From the NCBI GenBank assembly GCA_018257865.1, contig JAEUBA010000051.1, positions 173,362 to 237,361 on the forward strand: 64,000 nucleotides of DNA. The letters are read 5' to 3'. The stretch is from Stereocaulon alpinum (lineage: Eukaryota; Ascomycota; Lecanoromycetes; Lecanorales; Stereocaulaceae). The position numbers and the translations under genes are program-made. Within the stretch, counting starts at the first letter, position 1, and the number at the start of each line of letters is the position of its first letter. Positions 10,979 through 22,492 of this stretch are shown here, piece after piece. Below the pieces are notes generated by a model. That model was not told where the DNA came from. It did not search any database and saw only the letters and a program-made list of their open reading frames with translations.

Positions 10979-13501
10979 TCAATGGATGATGATCTTGCAC
11001 GAGTTCAACTTAGCCTCGATCCTACCGTTACCTTGGGGAGGGAAGAGCTCCTTATGCTTGTCGAGCATGTGCTTCCTGAGCGCCCTCCGCCCGTCATACT
11101 CTTTCTCTCCACGCGGACAACCCGTAACGTTGCACTGATACCAAGCACCAAAGCAAGCCTTTTCCCATCTCTGTGGATCCGCCTTCGCCCGAGCACGCCT
11201 AGACTTGACAAGTAAACCGGCGCACTTCTCAATCTCTTGCTGTACATCGCTTCGTTGAAGGTACGTCTGCGTGTAGCCGCGGATCTTTTCGAGGGTTGTC
11301 TTCTTCGGTTGGAAGTATGCTTGAAGCTTTGATGATTTGCCCTGCGCGGCATTACCCTCGTGACTTTGTGGTGGGGAACCCGTGGCATGTGTAGTGTCAT
11401 TGTGATTGTTGGTGGGGTTGGTTAATGGTGGTTCATCTACGGGAGTGGTGGCTTCTAGGCTGCTCATCTCAATCCCCGAGTTAGGGTCCACATATACCGG
11501 GTTTGGCAGACTTTCTGTTTGAGCTTCTTGTGTTTGCGGGATCCCGCGGCTGGCTGTTCCTTCGGGGATAGTGCCGTTTTGCGTATGGACGTGGCTCTCC
11601 GCCTGTTCTTGGGCTTGCTGACTATTGATACACCCTGCTTCTGTTGTATCCGTGCTATTGGCGTTTTTGGAGGATCCAAGCTTGCCCGTGACCTTCCCAA
11701 GGCGTGTTCTGAGCCTGCTGGTAGCTTTCCATTCATCAAGCTTCATCGGGCCAAGGCCTTCATCCACATTGAGTCTGAAGTAATCAAAGATCTCATCTTC
11801 GGCCTTCTCCAACATTCTCCTGTGTGCCTCCTCTGCGTCTGTAGCCCACTTTCGCGCAAAGTTGTTGTAATTCAAGTAACGTGCAAGGCCTTTCCCAGCG
11901 AACCGGCTATTCTCGTTGTTTTTGCCTGTTCCGACACTCAATATTGTTGCTGCACAATTCCTCGAGTAGTTGTTCATCTTCCTGACCTCCGCGTGTATCT
12001 CTTCACATGGATTGTTTGTACCAAAGCCGCCATCCAAGTACTCACGCCCATCAATCATCATAGGTCTGAAATAGGTCGGGGCTGCCGACGTAGCGCGAGC
12101 CACTTGCCATATTGGTATATCGTGAGCGAGAGCGGGATTCCTGTCGAGTAGCCGTGTCTTTTGAGAGGCACCCTTGCGTAAGTTCTTGTAGCTTCGGAAC
12201 AGGTAGACTTTGTCAGCTCCTGGCGATGGCTGCTTCTGCCAGGCAACAACAACTCTATGCGATGTCAGTGTGAGCTACTCAGTCAAGAGTGCCGTTCATA
12301 CGTTCTGCATCTATTCTCATCAAACGCAAAGTTCGTTCCGCCAGGAAAGAAGGACTCTTTCGGGACTCGCCGCCTAACAACATCACTCACGACATTCCGC
12401 AGTCGCCTAGAGGCATATTTGTCCCTGGGAAGGAAGAGAGGTGACCGGAGGTGGAAGTGGCGAGGGTGTCCGAAGACTTTGCCGCCTAATTGCTCGTACT
12501 CATAGATGCAATCATCAATGCTCATTCTTAGACGTCCGATCATTATTCCTATCAATCTATATGCATGTTCAGCTGCGTATTCTTCACTTCGCAAGCTTGA
12601 CCTACCCTCCAGTACTTGTACCAGCCACATAGTCGAAATAGTGGCATGGAAGCCATGGCGAAGTTTCTGTTTTGGTAGACTCAGCCGACCTGACAGGCTC
12701 AACAGCATTTTGGTTATCCAGCAAATCCGGATCTGTGATCGCCCTAGTGTCTGGTGATAAAGGGTGATAGCTTGACTTCGCAGGGTCCACGGGTCCGTCT
12801 GATCCATCTCTATATGCCTTCTCAAGTCTGCCGATGGCTCTCATGAGTTCTTGAAGTATCAAAAGCGCCGAGTACCCACGAATACCGCCCCCATCTGCGC
12901 GAAAGTCAGTCACAACCACAAGGTAGCATTACTCTACGGGCAGAGTGACTAAGGCGTGGGAGTATATTATCGAAGGGTATACGAATCAGGTGCATGAGGA
13001 TTGTGGCGTTCAATTCCCACACCTTCGGGAATCATGCATGGGTAGTCTCAAGGATAGTGGGCAGTGAGTACGATGAAAGCAATCGTAGGTGATTGCCACT
13101 TCCTAGGACGTCACGGCCATGAGCGTGCTTTATTGGAAGCTACTGTGGAACGTACCCAATGATAATATTGTTTTCTCGTCCCAGACCTTTGTCTCTTCGA
13201 AAGGAGCCGACTTCTGCGTTTCCCATGTAGAATGTCGGTTCTGCTCTTGGTTCCGTTGAGGCCATGTTCCGGTCGTGTTCGCTCTGTTCAACCCCCGAGG
13301 CTGTTGGGTATCAGACCATCGTAAAGACGTTTGACCAGTAAAGCCGATTTCGCCACCGCTGGTATGACTTGGGTCTGCCTCAGGTGGGTCCGGATGTTCC
13401 CAGAGCCGGCTGACTTCGCCTATAGGCTCGAGCCCGTCACGGGCACTATTGAGGCTTGTACGAGGGTCGTTACTGGATGACGGACCTGCTGCGCTGGTCA
13501 T
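10979..13501 (-). CDS. patatin-like phospholipase with C2H2-like finger (copy A)
   Basis: Four exons: 13501-13156, 12894-12606, 12556-12302 and 12254-10979 (721 aa). Introns are 13155-12895 (261 nt, GTACGT...CTGAC...GCAG), 12605-12557 and 12301-12255. Splicing restores the patatin oxyanion/lipase core: DGGGIRGYSALL, then the nucleophile elbow GTSTGG, and the catalytic Asp in YLDGGFGTNNPCEE, matching the Ser-Asp dyad of PNPLA enzymes. These hydrolyse acyl chains of membrane lipids. A Ser/Thr/Pro-rich linker follows. The last 60 residues carry CNVTGCPRGEKEYDGRRALR followed by KHMLDKH, a C2H2-like finger with a long second spacing. No NB-ARC or repeat domain follows, unlike patatin-NLR proteins of fungi. 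It is paralogous over its whole length to the gene at 20459 and divergent from the small gene at 14617. Confidence 0.88.
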
Positions 13502-14616
13502 TCTCGTTTGTCGCCTAAGGCAGATGTGCGCACGGAAGACGAGAATGCGCTATCGGAAGGATATTAGGTACGATTGCTTGATGAAGTAGCGCAAATGAAT
13601 CAAGACCTCTTATATACGACGAGCAGGTCCGTTTTGGATGCGACTGCCCTGGCATATGGTAGACTGGGTCTATTATATCTTCCGACCCTTAATTTTGAGC
13701 CTCACAGTGGAAGCGGTAGATAAGGATGCAGAATCTTCAGCCCCTGAGGGGTCGCCTGCCATGACTGCCATCTTCATCTTTCAGCTGGGGAACTTCAACC
13801 GAAGATTTGACCAGGAAGGAATTGATCAACGGAACAGCGTATGGTGATTGGCGAGTTGACAAGCCACATAAGCCTGAGTCTACTTTGCGAGTCCTCCATG
13901 GCAATTTCATGCAGGAGCAAGACTCGAACATGCAGTCAGCAAAGGCGCTACGCTTGGTCTTCAGACGAATGAATGCACCTGGCCGTCTTCTAAGTTCTAA
14001 CAGACCCAAGTGGCTGCGCCTCGTAGAGCACGCCACGCGATCGTTCGAAGCGAACTATAATAGACCTGAAATGTAATGTGCCAGCGTATATGGGTGGGGG
14101 GCCGTCCATTGTTATAGGGTTGCCTTCCGAAGAGCTCGGAAAGTTCGTGGTGTGGTTAGCTCCTTTACGGTAGTCATCGTCGCTTAATATTGCGTGATTA
14201 AGACAGATCATCGGCCCCCAAATAATCAGCCTTTGAATTTGCCCCGCTGCGCCCTGTAATCTGCAACGACAAAATCAGTCAACAGAGTTCGATAATATTA
14301 ATTGAGGCTGAAAAGGAGCGTTTACATGCATGCTCTAACATTCTTGGCCCTCCAAGCTTCCTTAAGGAGGCATGACCCGGTCTGATCACGACCATCAATA
14401 GGGTGCAGTGCTTCCAGACAATGGGCGCAGCTGCAGGCTTCGGGAATTTCCAAACGCCTCCTGAGCCTGTCAGCCGGTCTCGCCGAGGATCTTTTAAACG
14501 CCACTGTTTCCCCTCCGATTGTCCGACTCAGCAAATACCCATATGCCGGCCATCTGTATATCGCTTCTAGCAGTCAATTGATTCCTCTATCATCTTCGTA
14601 CCATTACCTTTAAACG
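13502..14616. promoter_or_regulatory. divergent intergenic region of module A
   Basis: It lies between the start of patatin A (leftward) and the small gene at 14617 (rightward). Two blocks resemble the reverse complement of the matching region in module B: about 13671-13705 (CTATTATATCTT...AATTTTGAGCCTC versus 20330-20298) and about 14009-14054 (TGGCTGCG...CGTTCGAAGCGAA versus 19905-19848). The order and approximate spacing agree. A TATATAAG on the minus strand at about 13608-13616 could serve patatin A. The similarity was seen by eye and not scored. Confidence 0.5.
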
Positions 14617-14975
14617 ATGAAGCATTCCACTCAAGTATCAACGTCTTCAGAGCCAGATATCAAGCCAATAAAGAGGACGAATAGCGGCAGCGTGATCGTG
14701 TTCGATCCCAAGTCTCAGACTATCACCATAGAGAGAGCCGAAAGACTCAAAGGTAATTCTCAATATCTGAAATGGCTTGATGCATAACGCTGACCAAATT
14801 CGCAGACCAGGAAGCCACGAAGACACAAACTGCTCCCAAGTTCGGCAACAAAGTTGACATATATGATGAATCGCGGCTTGTCGCAACCCTGAATCTCGGC
14901 AAGCTGGGTTGGGTTCCAAACGCCAAGCGCTTGGTCGGGAAATGTAATCAAATACTGGTCATGGAGATTTCCTGA
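14617..14975 (+). CDS. small protein of VIVFDP family, copy 1
   Basis: Two exons, 14617-14752 and 14806-14975, encode 101 aa. The 53-nt intron (GTAATT...CTGAC...CGCAG) is phase 1. The family is not recognised. Core text: KRTNSGSVIVFDP, then a TITIERAERL strand, the splice junction, EATKTQTAPKFG, VDIYDES, and LVATLNLGKLGW before a short basic tail ending VMEIS. No signal peptide or membrane segment is seen; it looks like a compact cytosolic alpha/beta protein. The intron position and phase are identical in copy 2 (18895-19270). It is transcribed away from patatin A, and the same pairing recurs in module B, which suggests a functional link (inference). Confidence 0.8.
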
Positions 14976-17900
14976 TCATCTTGTGCACCCGCCGGTCGCT
15001 GCACGAGTCCAAATGCGTCCCTTGCGAGCTGCTCCTTTGCCATGATATCATCGCAGTTCCTTGAGTCTATACTGCGTTACGATCTTGATGTCATGACGGC
15101 CGAATGTCGCTTCTCGCACTCATCTCATCCGTTCGAGTCAAGTCTAGGGTTGTGGGAAACAACCAGCCGGCCTAGAACGATCTACCTTTTCAATCCACTA
15201 TATATACATATATCCAAGATCTTCGAAGCTAAAGCTATGCTCAGTTTCAGTAACGGACGGGCTAGCAATCTTTAATGGAGTTACACTGGAGGTCAACGGA
15301 ACTTCTGTGTCACTGAACATGTAATTAAACAAGGTAGATACATTGACTAACTGATAACGGGGTACGAAGGAAGCAATCGATTACGTCCCTCCACTTTTAT
15401 GGTTTCGATTTGCAAGCATGTTTGTTGTATCAGTCGCGCGTCAGGAGCCAAAATATGACCGAAGTTTCCAAGTGCAGCGTATGTCTGGTCATACTGGGTT
15501 GACAGTATGAGTACATAAGAAAGGCTTGCGCCCAAGGCGTATTGACCCATAAGGTTTTCCTTTTGTGACGGAACATCCCTAATGCACGCATCATAGTAGC
15601 GCGAAGCATCAACGGAGGAGGCTGGTAGACTATTACGCATTAACACATGGCAAGCGTTTTTCTGCACAGGTACACGGCATTAGCTTCTGCGGATTGCACA
15701 TAGACACCCAATGTAGAAGAAAAAGTATGCCCAAGAACCTGACCAGTCAACCAGATCAAATGAAGTGGGTAAGCAGGTCCTTTCGCAGAATCCAAGCCTC
15801 GGCGTACAAGGCTGGACATATCTGTCGACCCACGGACACTTCTATGGTTGGTTGGTAGCCTTATTACCATGGTGATGGTAAGCCTTGCGGTCAGACAAGG
15901 CTAAGTGACCTCTCACACTTACAGTATCGTCGAGGCTGTCTATTCCAATTCTAAGCTGACAGCGTCGGTAAGCAAATACTAATTCATTTTTCCATCACGA
16001 GCTGGGACTGAGTCAAGATTGTTGTTAGACGGCCAATATGGATGCGGGTGCCATTCGCTGTTCATCCAGAAGTGCATCAGGAGAACGAATCACTCTGGAG
16101 CTAGACTATCCACTCTAATCGCCACAGAGTCAGAAGAAGTCTTGTGGTAGGGTAGGAACAGTCACACTCAGCTTTATCCGTTGAAGCTTAGACGAGGTGT
16201 CAATATTGTCAGCTGAGCAGCTCAAGCTACGATGGAAGCCTACAGAAAAAGACGAATTTGTGGAGCTGATAAGCATTTACTTTGTATAAGGACATGAGAA
16301 AAGCTAAAAAGCGTTACGCAAGCGTGTGTCCTCGTAGTGAGACACTGCATACATTCTTTAAGTCACATGTGCAAAAAGAGAATGGAAAGCACTTGAGAAT
16401 CATGGACGAGGATACCACATAGATTTCCAAGTCATTCGGATCTCTATTGTGTTAGAGACGCAGCGTTGTCCTGGTAACGCCAGTGACATATGACTCTTTG
16501 TAAGGTTCAAGTAGATGCCACGTGACGTTCTGTACTCAGTGGCAATGACGACAATAGTTCTCGACGCGCAAGCTGGCTTGCGATCCGGAGAATTGAATTC
16601 GGGCCCCTTGCACAGCGATTCCTGGACGACAGCCCCTTTCCCGAGCTTATGACAGAGGAGCTCGCAATGAATAATATTTAGCCTGTTCTCTAACAAGTCG
16701 AGTCAAAGGATGGTATCTTTCGAAGCAATAGATCTACAAATATGATCATTGAAATTTCATCAGCGGAGCGAAGACCGTTGAAATGAGTATTGTTTCGTGA
16801 TAGCGAGTGCCGTCGTTGGTCTACCGAATTGGTAGCAGGTAACTCACCACGATTGTAATCCTGCATCCAGGAATAGTTATCCTCATTTGCAAACATTGGC
16901 CCAAGACTCAACCAATACACTCGTTGCGACACTTTGTGGATGAATTTACGAGGAATACGATAGGTGGCAAATTTTATTTGCGTCATGCGCTGCGCACGCT
17001 GCCATGTTACCTTCGCTTATAGTTCAAGTTTCAGTCATATTGTGGCGATCTCGGTGGCGAGTCAATTCCACAATTCATGTTGTAGCATTCGCATCCAAGA
17101 AGATACATTCAGACTCAAGGGACATAGCAACCATATTCTGACCATACTGAATTAGATCATTGTATAATCGACTATAATGGTGATGTGCTGGTCCCATTCT
17201 AGTCAAACATAACATATCGGAGGCGGAAGCCTTGTCATCGTCTCCGTCCTGTACGATCGTTCTCCTCAACTGCTACTTCCAAGGAATACACGGTACGCTT
17301 CTGCATCAACGTGATCTCTACCCGCTAGAAAAAGGAAACAATGCCAATACCGAAGCAGCTTCTTAACCAGCTTCCCATGATGTTCTAGCGTCTTGGTACA
17401 ATATCGACAATGCTCAGGGCTCTGGAATCGACATGCATAAGTGGTAGAAGAGACATTAACGACCTGTCAGCTGTGTTAAACTCTTTGAAGCTCAACGTCT
17501 TGTGAACCTTGGAACACTTCATAGGTATGCTGAGTAACTGTGTCGCTGTCCAAGTCGTCGTCGTCTCCGTCGTTACGGTGGGTCTACAAACCTAGTTCTG
17601 TCGTTCGCACGGAACTATCCCAACCTTCCGTTCGAAGTATCATGGGTTTTATGGCCATGGAGACCTCTGTCGCAGCCGACGACCCCTCATTCGAGCCTGG
17701 GAAATCAGGCTTAGATAAACAATAATCAACGCAAGCACATGAGTCAAAAAGCAAGAATAACAACAACTCATACATGTCTTCACCCGGTTTTGAATCATAC
17801 CGAAAGAGCAATGCACCCGGAACTTCTGGTGGCAATAACATCAATAACAACAGATGCTGAGCCGTGCCACACCTTAAACTTACTACGTGGCTTCATAAAA

Positions 17901-18894
17901 CTACAGCAGCCCCTTCTGCCTAAACGCTTACTACAATCAGTAACCTTAGAGTCAGCAATACCACCATCCAGCCCGTTCGGATTCATCATGAGACGCCATA
18001 ATGTCAAGAGGCAAAAGCTTGTTTTCTCGAATACTTTGGAGCCTTTACCTTGGCAAGATGGATCGTGCAGGATTGATGACTGCCTAGAGGATTTGTTGGC
18101 ATTAGCACTGCTTTTCTAGGCAGAAGCTTTGCGACCTGAAACTCCAGATTACGGGTAGTGAGCTCGGGTTGGAGGAGACGTAAGGTGATACGGGGATGTG
18201 TCATGCGACATCTAAGTATTGGAGAGGGATGATTCGGAAGGTTGCTCGTAGATGAGGGGCAGAGTTATCTTATCCTTGGGTATTTCCATGCCAGGCGCGA
18301 TAGGTGAAGAAGAGCTGTAGAAATGATGGTTCCTTGGACGATCGGCTAAGTCTCTAAAGGTAGCAATATATACTCGTCTCGAGGTCCTCGCTTCTAGCAC
18401 TCTTCAAGGATGGAGCAATGAAGACCGATTGAAATAGATGGATACTCACATTGCATTGAAACTTTGCATGTATTGACTATCTAACGGCTAATGTAGACGT
18501 CGCGAAGCTAGCTTAGTAGTATTAGGGTCCTTGTGTATCGCCAGTTCTTAACAAGGAGGACAACAGTCTCTGACCATTGCGTCGTACACTGTCCAATCGC
18601 CTGTTTGCGCCCACAGTACAAATATCCCCGAAAGTGTGCGCCAACAACCATCAAACACCAAGTTTTCGCGAAAAGAATCTGACCAGTACATCCACATGCC
18701 AGTGTGCACATTGAGTAGAAACAACATTTCCGCCATCCACGAGTTCATAACGTGGTCTTCCAACGCCACAAGACAGTCCGACATATCAAAAGGAACCTCA
18801 AAACAATTAATCATGCGCTGAACGAAATGTGAATCCAAGCAATCATCAGGCCAGATCATCGGCTCTCCTGTCAGGAAGGGCCGTCATATGACTA
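14976..18894. other. long gene-poor stretch
   Basis: About 3.9 kb without a gene I can name. It holds many short frames on both strands, the longest about 126 aa (17739-18119, +), none with a recognised motif or a splice that joins neighbours convincingly. A frame of possible interest at 18508-18859 is listed separately. The base composition is ordinary, not RIP-like. It may hold decayed remnants between the two module copies. Confidence 0.35.
18508..18859 (-). CDS. doubtful 103-aa frame, unknown
   Basis: The ATG-initiated frame begins 35 nt downstream of the stop of small gene copy 2, on the same strand. It is rich in Trp, Met and Cys (for example GMWMYWSDSF, CCPPC) with no recognised domain. 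Codon choice does not look random, but nothing else supports it. No equivalent follows copy 1. Confidence 0.25.
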
Positions 18895-19270
18895 TCACAC
18901 CACGACGGCCGGAGAAGACTTGACATGAGAAAGCTCCATCACGTAGATTTGGCTGATAAGTCCACAATGTCGCTTGAAGTTCTCCTTCCAGTGGAGTTTA
19001 TCGAGATTAAGCGTAGCGATCATGCGCTTCGAGCCGGATTCTTCGTAGATGCTGACACGACTGCCCCATTTTGGCGCGGTCTTCTGATTGGTGGCCTTCT
19101 CGACTAAACATCCGTCAGTAAGAGTCCCGGAAATCGCGAAATATGTGGAGCTTACTGTCGAGATTCTTGGCTTTTTCAGTTGTCAAGGTTCCCTTCACGG
19201 GGTCGAACACAATGACACGGCCACTATTTGTTCTTGTAATTCCCCTTTGTTCTGGCTCTTCTACAGCCAT
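18895..19270 (-). CDS. small protein of VIVFDP family, copy 2
   Basis: Exons 19270-19156 and 19103-18895 encode 107 aa. The 52-nt intron (GTAAGC...CTGAC...TTTAG) is phase 1, at the same point as in copy 1. The text parallels copy 1: ITRTNSGRVIVFDP, GTLTTEKAKNLD, then the junction, EKATNQKTAPKWGSRVSIY, EESGSKRMIATLNLDKL, and QIYVMELS. The tail is a few residues longer. Two independent spliced copies that align end to end make this a real family despite its size. It is divergent from patatin B at 20459. The function is unknown. Confidence 0.82.
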
Positions 19271-20458
19271 CGGTGAGGGTATAGATTAAGACTTGGATAA
19301 ACAAGGGTAGGTTGGCGAGGTAATGACAGGGCTCAATTCCAGTTCCAATTGCACATGGCTTTGACAGAAATTGGGAGGAATGAACAAAAGGCCATATTGA
19401 TCCGGGGGGTTGAACATATAAGCTGGGTCGAAGATCTTTGACCTCCGCCCGGCGCATAATGCCTGATCGGGTGTTGGTGTCATCTAATACGGCAGAACAA
19501 GCTTCTGCCTTGACTTGATAGGGCTAGAGGGAGGACTCGCAGGGTCTGCAGGCCTCCTTAAATTTCGCCCAAGGGATGGATCCAATTACTGACGCCGCCC
19601 GATGACACAGTAAAGTTCGAGTCCTACCAACTATGAGGCTCACTTACAACGTATACATGACTCGGCCTTGGGACAAGTTGCCCAATGGCATCGCACAAGG
19701 ATGTCAGATAGCGAGTTTCTAGGCAGTCATTAAGTGGCTGAGTCGAGTAGCTGAAAATGAGAACTGAGCCTCAATGAGGCAGCTGACATACAGGGTAGCA
19801 TCATGATTGGCTTACTAAGCTAGCGCCGTTGCAGACTGGACGCCATTTCGCTTCGAACGGTCTACCATTGGCCACCCGTAACTCTCATGCATAACGTGTC
19901 GCAGCCATTTTCCAAGCCGTCATTGGATCTGCACAAGCCACTCGAGTCTTGCCCTGCGATCACACTTGAGGCAGGGTATACCATTGATGGTCGAAAGGTC
20001 GTGAAGTTCTCGGGTTTTTCCGTTCGATAAGTATCGTACTGCTAAGACCAACAAAAGTGATGTGCGTTTTCCCAATTGAAAATGTCATGATTCAACCCAG
20101 ATAGTTGTCCCCACGATAGGGGTTAGCGCTCACCCTTGTCCAGAAACTGCAAAAGGCTCGAGTCAGCCCCGCACGGTTCTTCAACTACTGCGCAACGTGC
20201 GTCAGTAGTTCCTGAACGGCGTTTCCGGCGCACCCACGATAGGAATAGTAGCGTAACATGATGGCCCAATCTGTCAGACCCCTTCTAGATGCTGGAGGCT
20301 CAAAATGGGGGTCCCAATACATAATAGTCGCGAGGCTCAAAGAAGGTTTAATATTGCGAATATCTTCGCCTCACGCGAATTTGATGCTCTGAGACGATTG
20401 ACACCGATCTTCAAGCGCGAAGTCCAGTTTCGCCTCATTTCCTGAACATTGGGCATCG
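19271..20458. promoter_or_regulatory. divergent intergenic region of module B
   Basis: It lies between small gene copy 2 (leftward) and patatin B (rightward). Its reverse complement shares at least two ordered blocks with the 13502-14616 region (20298-20330 and about 19848-19905). This suggests that the divergent control region was duplicated along with the two genes. No coding feature is supported. Confidence 0.5.
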
Positions 20459-22492
20459 ATGGAGTCATGGAGAGACTTCGACCTCAGCATCAACCCGTGG
20501 GGAAGCCGCAGATCCTCGGCAGTGAGCCCAGAGCGCAACTCAAGGTCGCCCGTTGTTAGGACAGCGGTAGAAACCAATCAAGGTGACGCCGACCGTCAGC
20601 AATCCTTATCGCCTACCGAATATAACACAGAGAGTAATGACTACTTCTACGGCTTCAACCCGCGAGCTCCTCAGCGGGCCGCGACCACGCCACATCTACC
20701 CCACCACCGAGCCATCCATCGCGTAAGGAATGAGGGCGATAATTTTACCGCCCAAGGTCAAAGGCGACAATCTACACATGATACCAAGAATTCGGCAACA
20801 TTCGAACAGACTGCTCCATGGGATCAAAAGGCAATACTGTCGTTGGATGGTGGTGGTATACGTGGTTATTCGGCTCTCTTAATCATCAAAGAGCTGATGA
20901 GCGTAATCAAGAGGCTGGAAATGAATCATACCGATGGAGCGGCCCCTTCAAGCTACCACCCTGAATCACCGGCCCCAATATTCGCCATGGATTCGAGAGG
21001 TGAGTGTCAGCCAGAGACAACGGGACGGAACCATGAATCAGCACATTGGCTACCTTGCCACTACTTTGACTACATGGCCGGAACGAGCACAGGAGGGCTC
21101 ATCAGTATCATGCTTGGCCGCTTGAGGATGAACATTGATGATTGCATCTCAGAATATGAAATACTTGGAGGCAAAGTTTTCGGGCACAGCCGATGGGTTC
21201 ATGTGAGATCGCCATTGTGGTATCCTAGGGACAAATACAACCATAAGAACCTGGAGAATGTTATCAAAGATGTGGTAGATCACAGGGTACCAAAAATCCA
21301 CAAGTTCCCTGGAGGACAAAACTTCGCTTTCGATGAGAACAGGTGCAGGAGCGTGGTCTTATCGTATCAACAGCAGACGAACGAAGAAGCTAAGCAAGCT
21401 GGTGTGGAGCGAGTCTACCTCTTCCGTACCTATAAGAACCTCCACCAAAGTGAAACAACTCAAGATCAACTAACGGACAGAAACCCTGGGCCGGCCCATG
21501 ACATTCCGATTTGGTGGGTGGCTAGGGCAACGTCCGCGGCGCCCGGCTACTTTAAGCCAATGAAGATACACAAGCTCGCGTATCTGGATGGCGGCTTTGG
21601 TACGAACAATCCTTGTGAGGAGATATTCGAGGAAGTTCGAAAAATGAACAATCATGCAGACGACTGTGTCAGCCTCCTTGTTAGTATAGGGACGGGCTTG
21701 GACAAGGAGTGGGGTCGCTTCAAAAAATTAGGGCCGTCTCGCTTCATCAACTTCCTCAACGTTGCCAGGAAATGGGCTTCCGAGTCTCAAGAGGCACATG
21801 TAAGGATGGTGAGTAGGTCACACGGAGCCCCATTCAAATATGTCAGACTCAATGTCGAAGATGGAATTGGCCCTATGAAACTGGATGAGTGGCGCGTCAG
21901 GGGTCCAGTACGGAGATGTATCGGGTCATGCATAGCCAAGATGCGACGATCGCGTGGTGCAACCCAGACGAAGTCCAATCAACAAGCTCAGATGCAGGAT
22001 GGGCATGCTACTACCAAGGAAAAAGGTAGTAACTCTACCGTCGATACAGCGCCTGCCACACCGAACCAGAATGACCGAACGACTAGAGAAGGAACAGACG
22101 CAAGCGATGAACCAGACTCCGTACCTCAAACAGATTCCCCGGCCATTCCGAAATGGTTCCAGCCCAAGAACAAGACCTTGGACTCAATTCGACATCACAC
22201 AGCGGCATATCTTCGTCAAACGGACGTGCAAAGATCCATCGAAGAAGTTGCCGAAATGCTCGTCAGTGGAAGACGAGCACGAGTTGAAGCTGACCGCGAC
22301 AAGTGGGCAAAAGCGTGTTTCGGAACGTGGTACCAATGCAAGATTCCGAAATGTCCTAGAGGCGAGAAGGAATACGATGATCGCCACTCGTTAGAAAAGC
22401 ACTTTCTGGATAAACATCGTGATCGGTTCAATAGGAACAATATGGCCATACTGGACTCGGCGCTGGATGAGTGTAAGATAGTCGTCCATTGA
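20459..22492 (+). CDS. patatin-like phospholipase with C2H2-like finger (copy B, intronless)
   Basis: One uninterrupted frame of 677 aa starts at an ATG (20459). Motifs: LSLDGGGIRGYSAL (residues about 127-140), nucleophile elbow GTSTGG with Ser210, and catalytic Asp377 in YLDGGFGTNNPCEE. A Gln/Thr/Pro-rich linker follows, then CKIPKCPRGEKEYDDRHSLE and KHFLDKH near the C-terminus. It aligns end to end with copy A. At all three positions where A has introns (before GGGIRG, after GTSTGG, after RCR) B reads straight through. Family role: acyl hydrolase on phospholipids or galactolipids; in fungi related patatin domains occur in cell-death and non-self recognition proteins. B has no NB or repeat domain. 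Confidence 0.92.
   Translation: MESWRDFDLSINPWGSRRSSAVSPERNSRSPVVRTAVETNQGDADRQQSLSPTEYNTESNDYFYGFNPRAPQRAATTPHLPHHRAIHRVRNEGDNFTAQGQRRQSTHDTKNSATFEQTAPWDQKAILSLDGGGIRGYSALLIIKELMSVIKRLEMNHTDGAAPSSYHPESPAPIFAMDSRGECQPETTGRNHESAHWLPCHYFDYMAGTSTGGLISIMLGRLRMNIDDCISEYEILGGKVFGHSRWVHVRSPLWYPRDKYNHKNLENVIKDVVDHRVPKIHKFPGGQNFAFDENRCRSVVLSYQQQTNEEAKQAGVERVYLFRTYKNLHQSETTQDQLTDRNPGPAHDIPIWWVARATSAAPGYFKPMKIHKLAYLDGGFGTNNPCEEIFEEVRKMNNHADDCVSLLVSIGTGLDKEWGRFKKLGPSRFINFLNVARKWASESQEAHVRMVSRSHGAPFKYVRLNVEDGIGPMKLDEWRVRGPVRRCIGSCIAKMRRSRGATQTKSNQQAQMQDGHATTKEKGSNSTVDTAPATPNQNDRTTREGTDASDEPDSVPQTDSPAIPKWFQPKNKTLDSIRHHTAAYLRQTDVQRSIEEVAEMLVSGRRARVEADRDKWAKACFGTWYQCKIPKCPRGEKEYDDRHSLEKHFLDKHRDRFNRNNMAILDSALDECKIVVH

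Noticed and set aside
16400..16986. Two roughly 98-aa minus-strand frames
   Set aside because: No domain, no joining splice and no similarity to neighbours. Treated as chance.
19590..19650. tRNA-like B-box (GTTCGAGTCC)
   Set aside because: No matching A box, acceptor stem or anticodon arm could be drawn around it.
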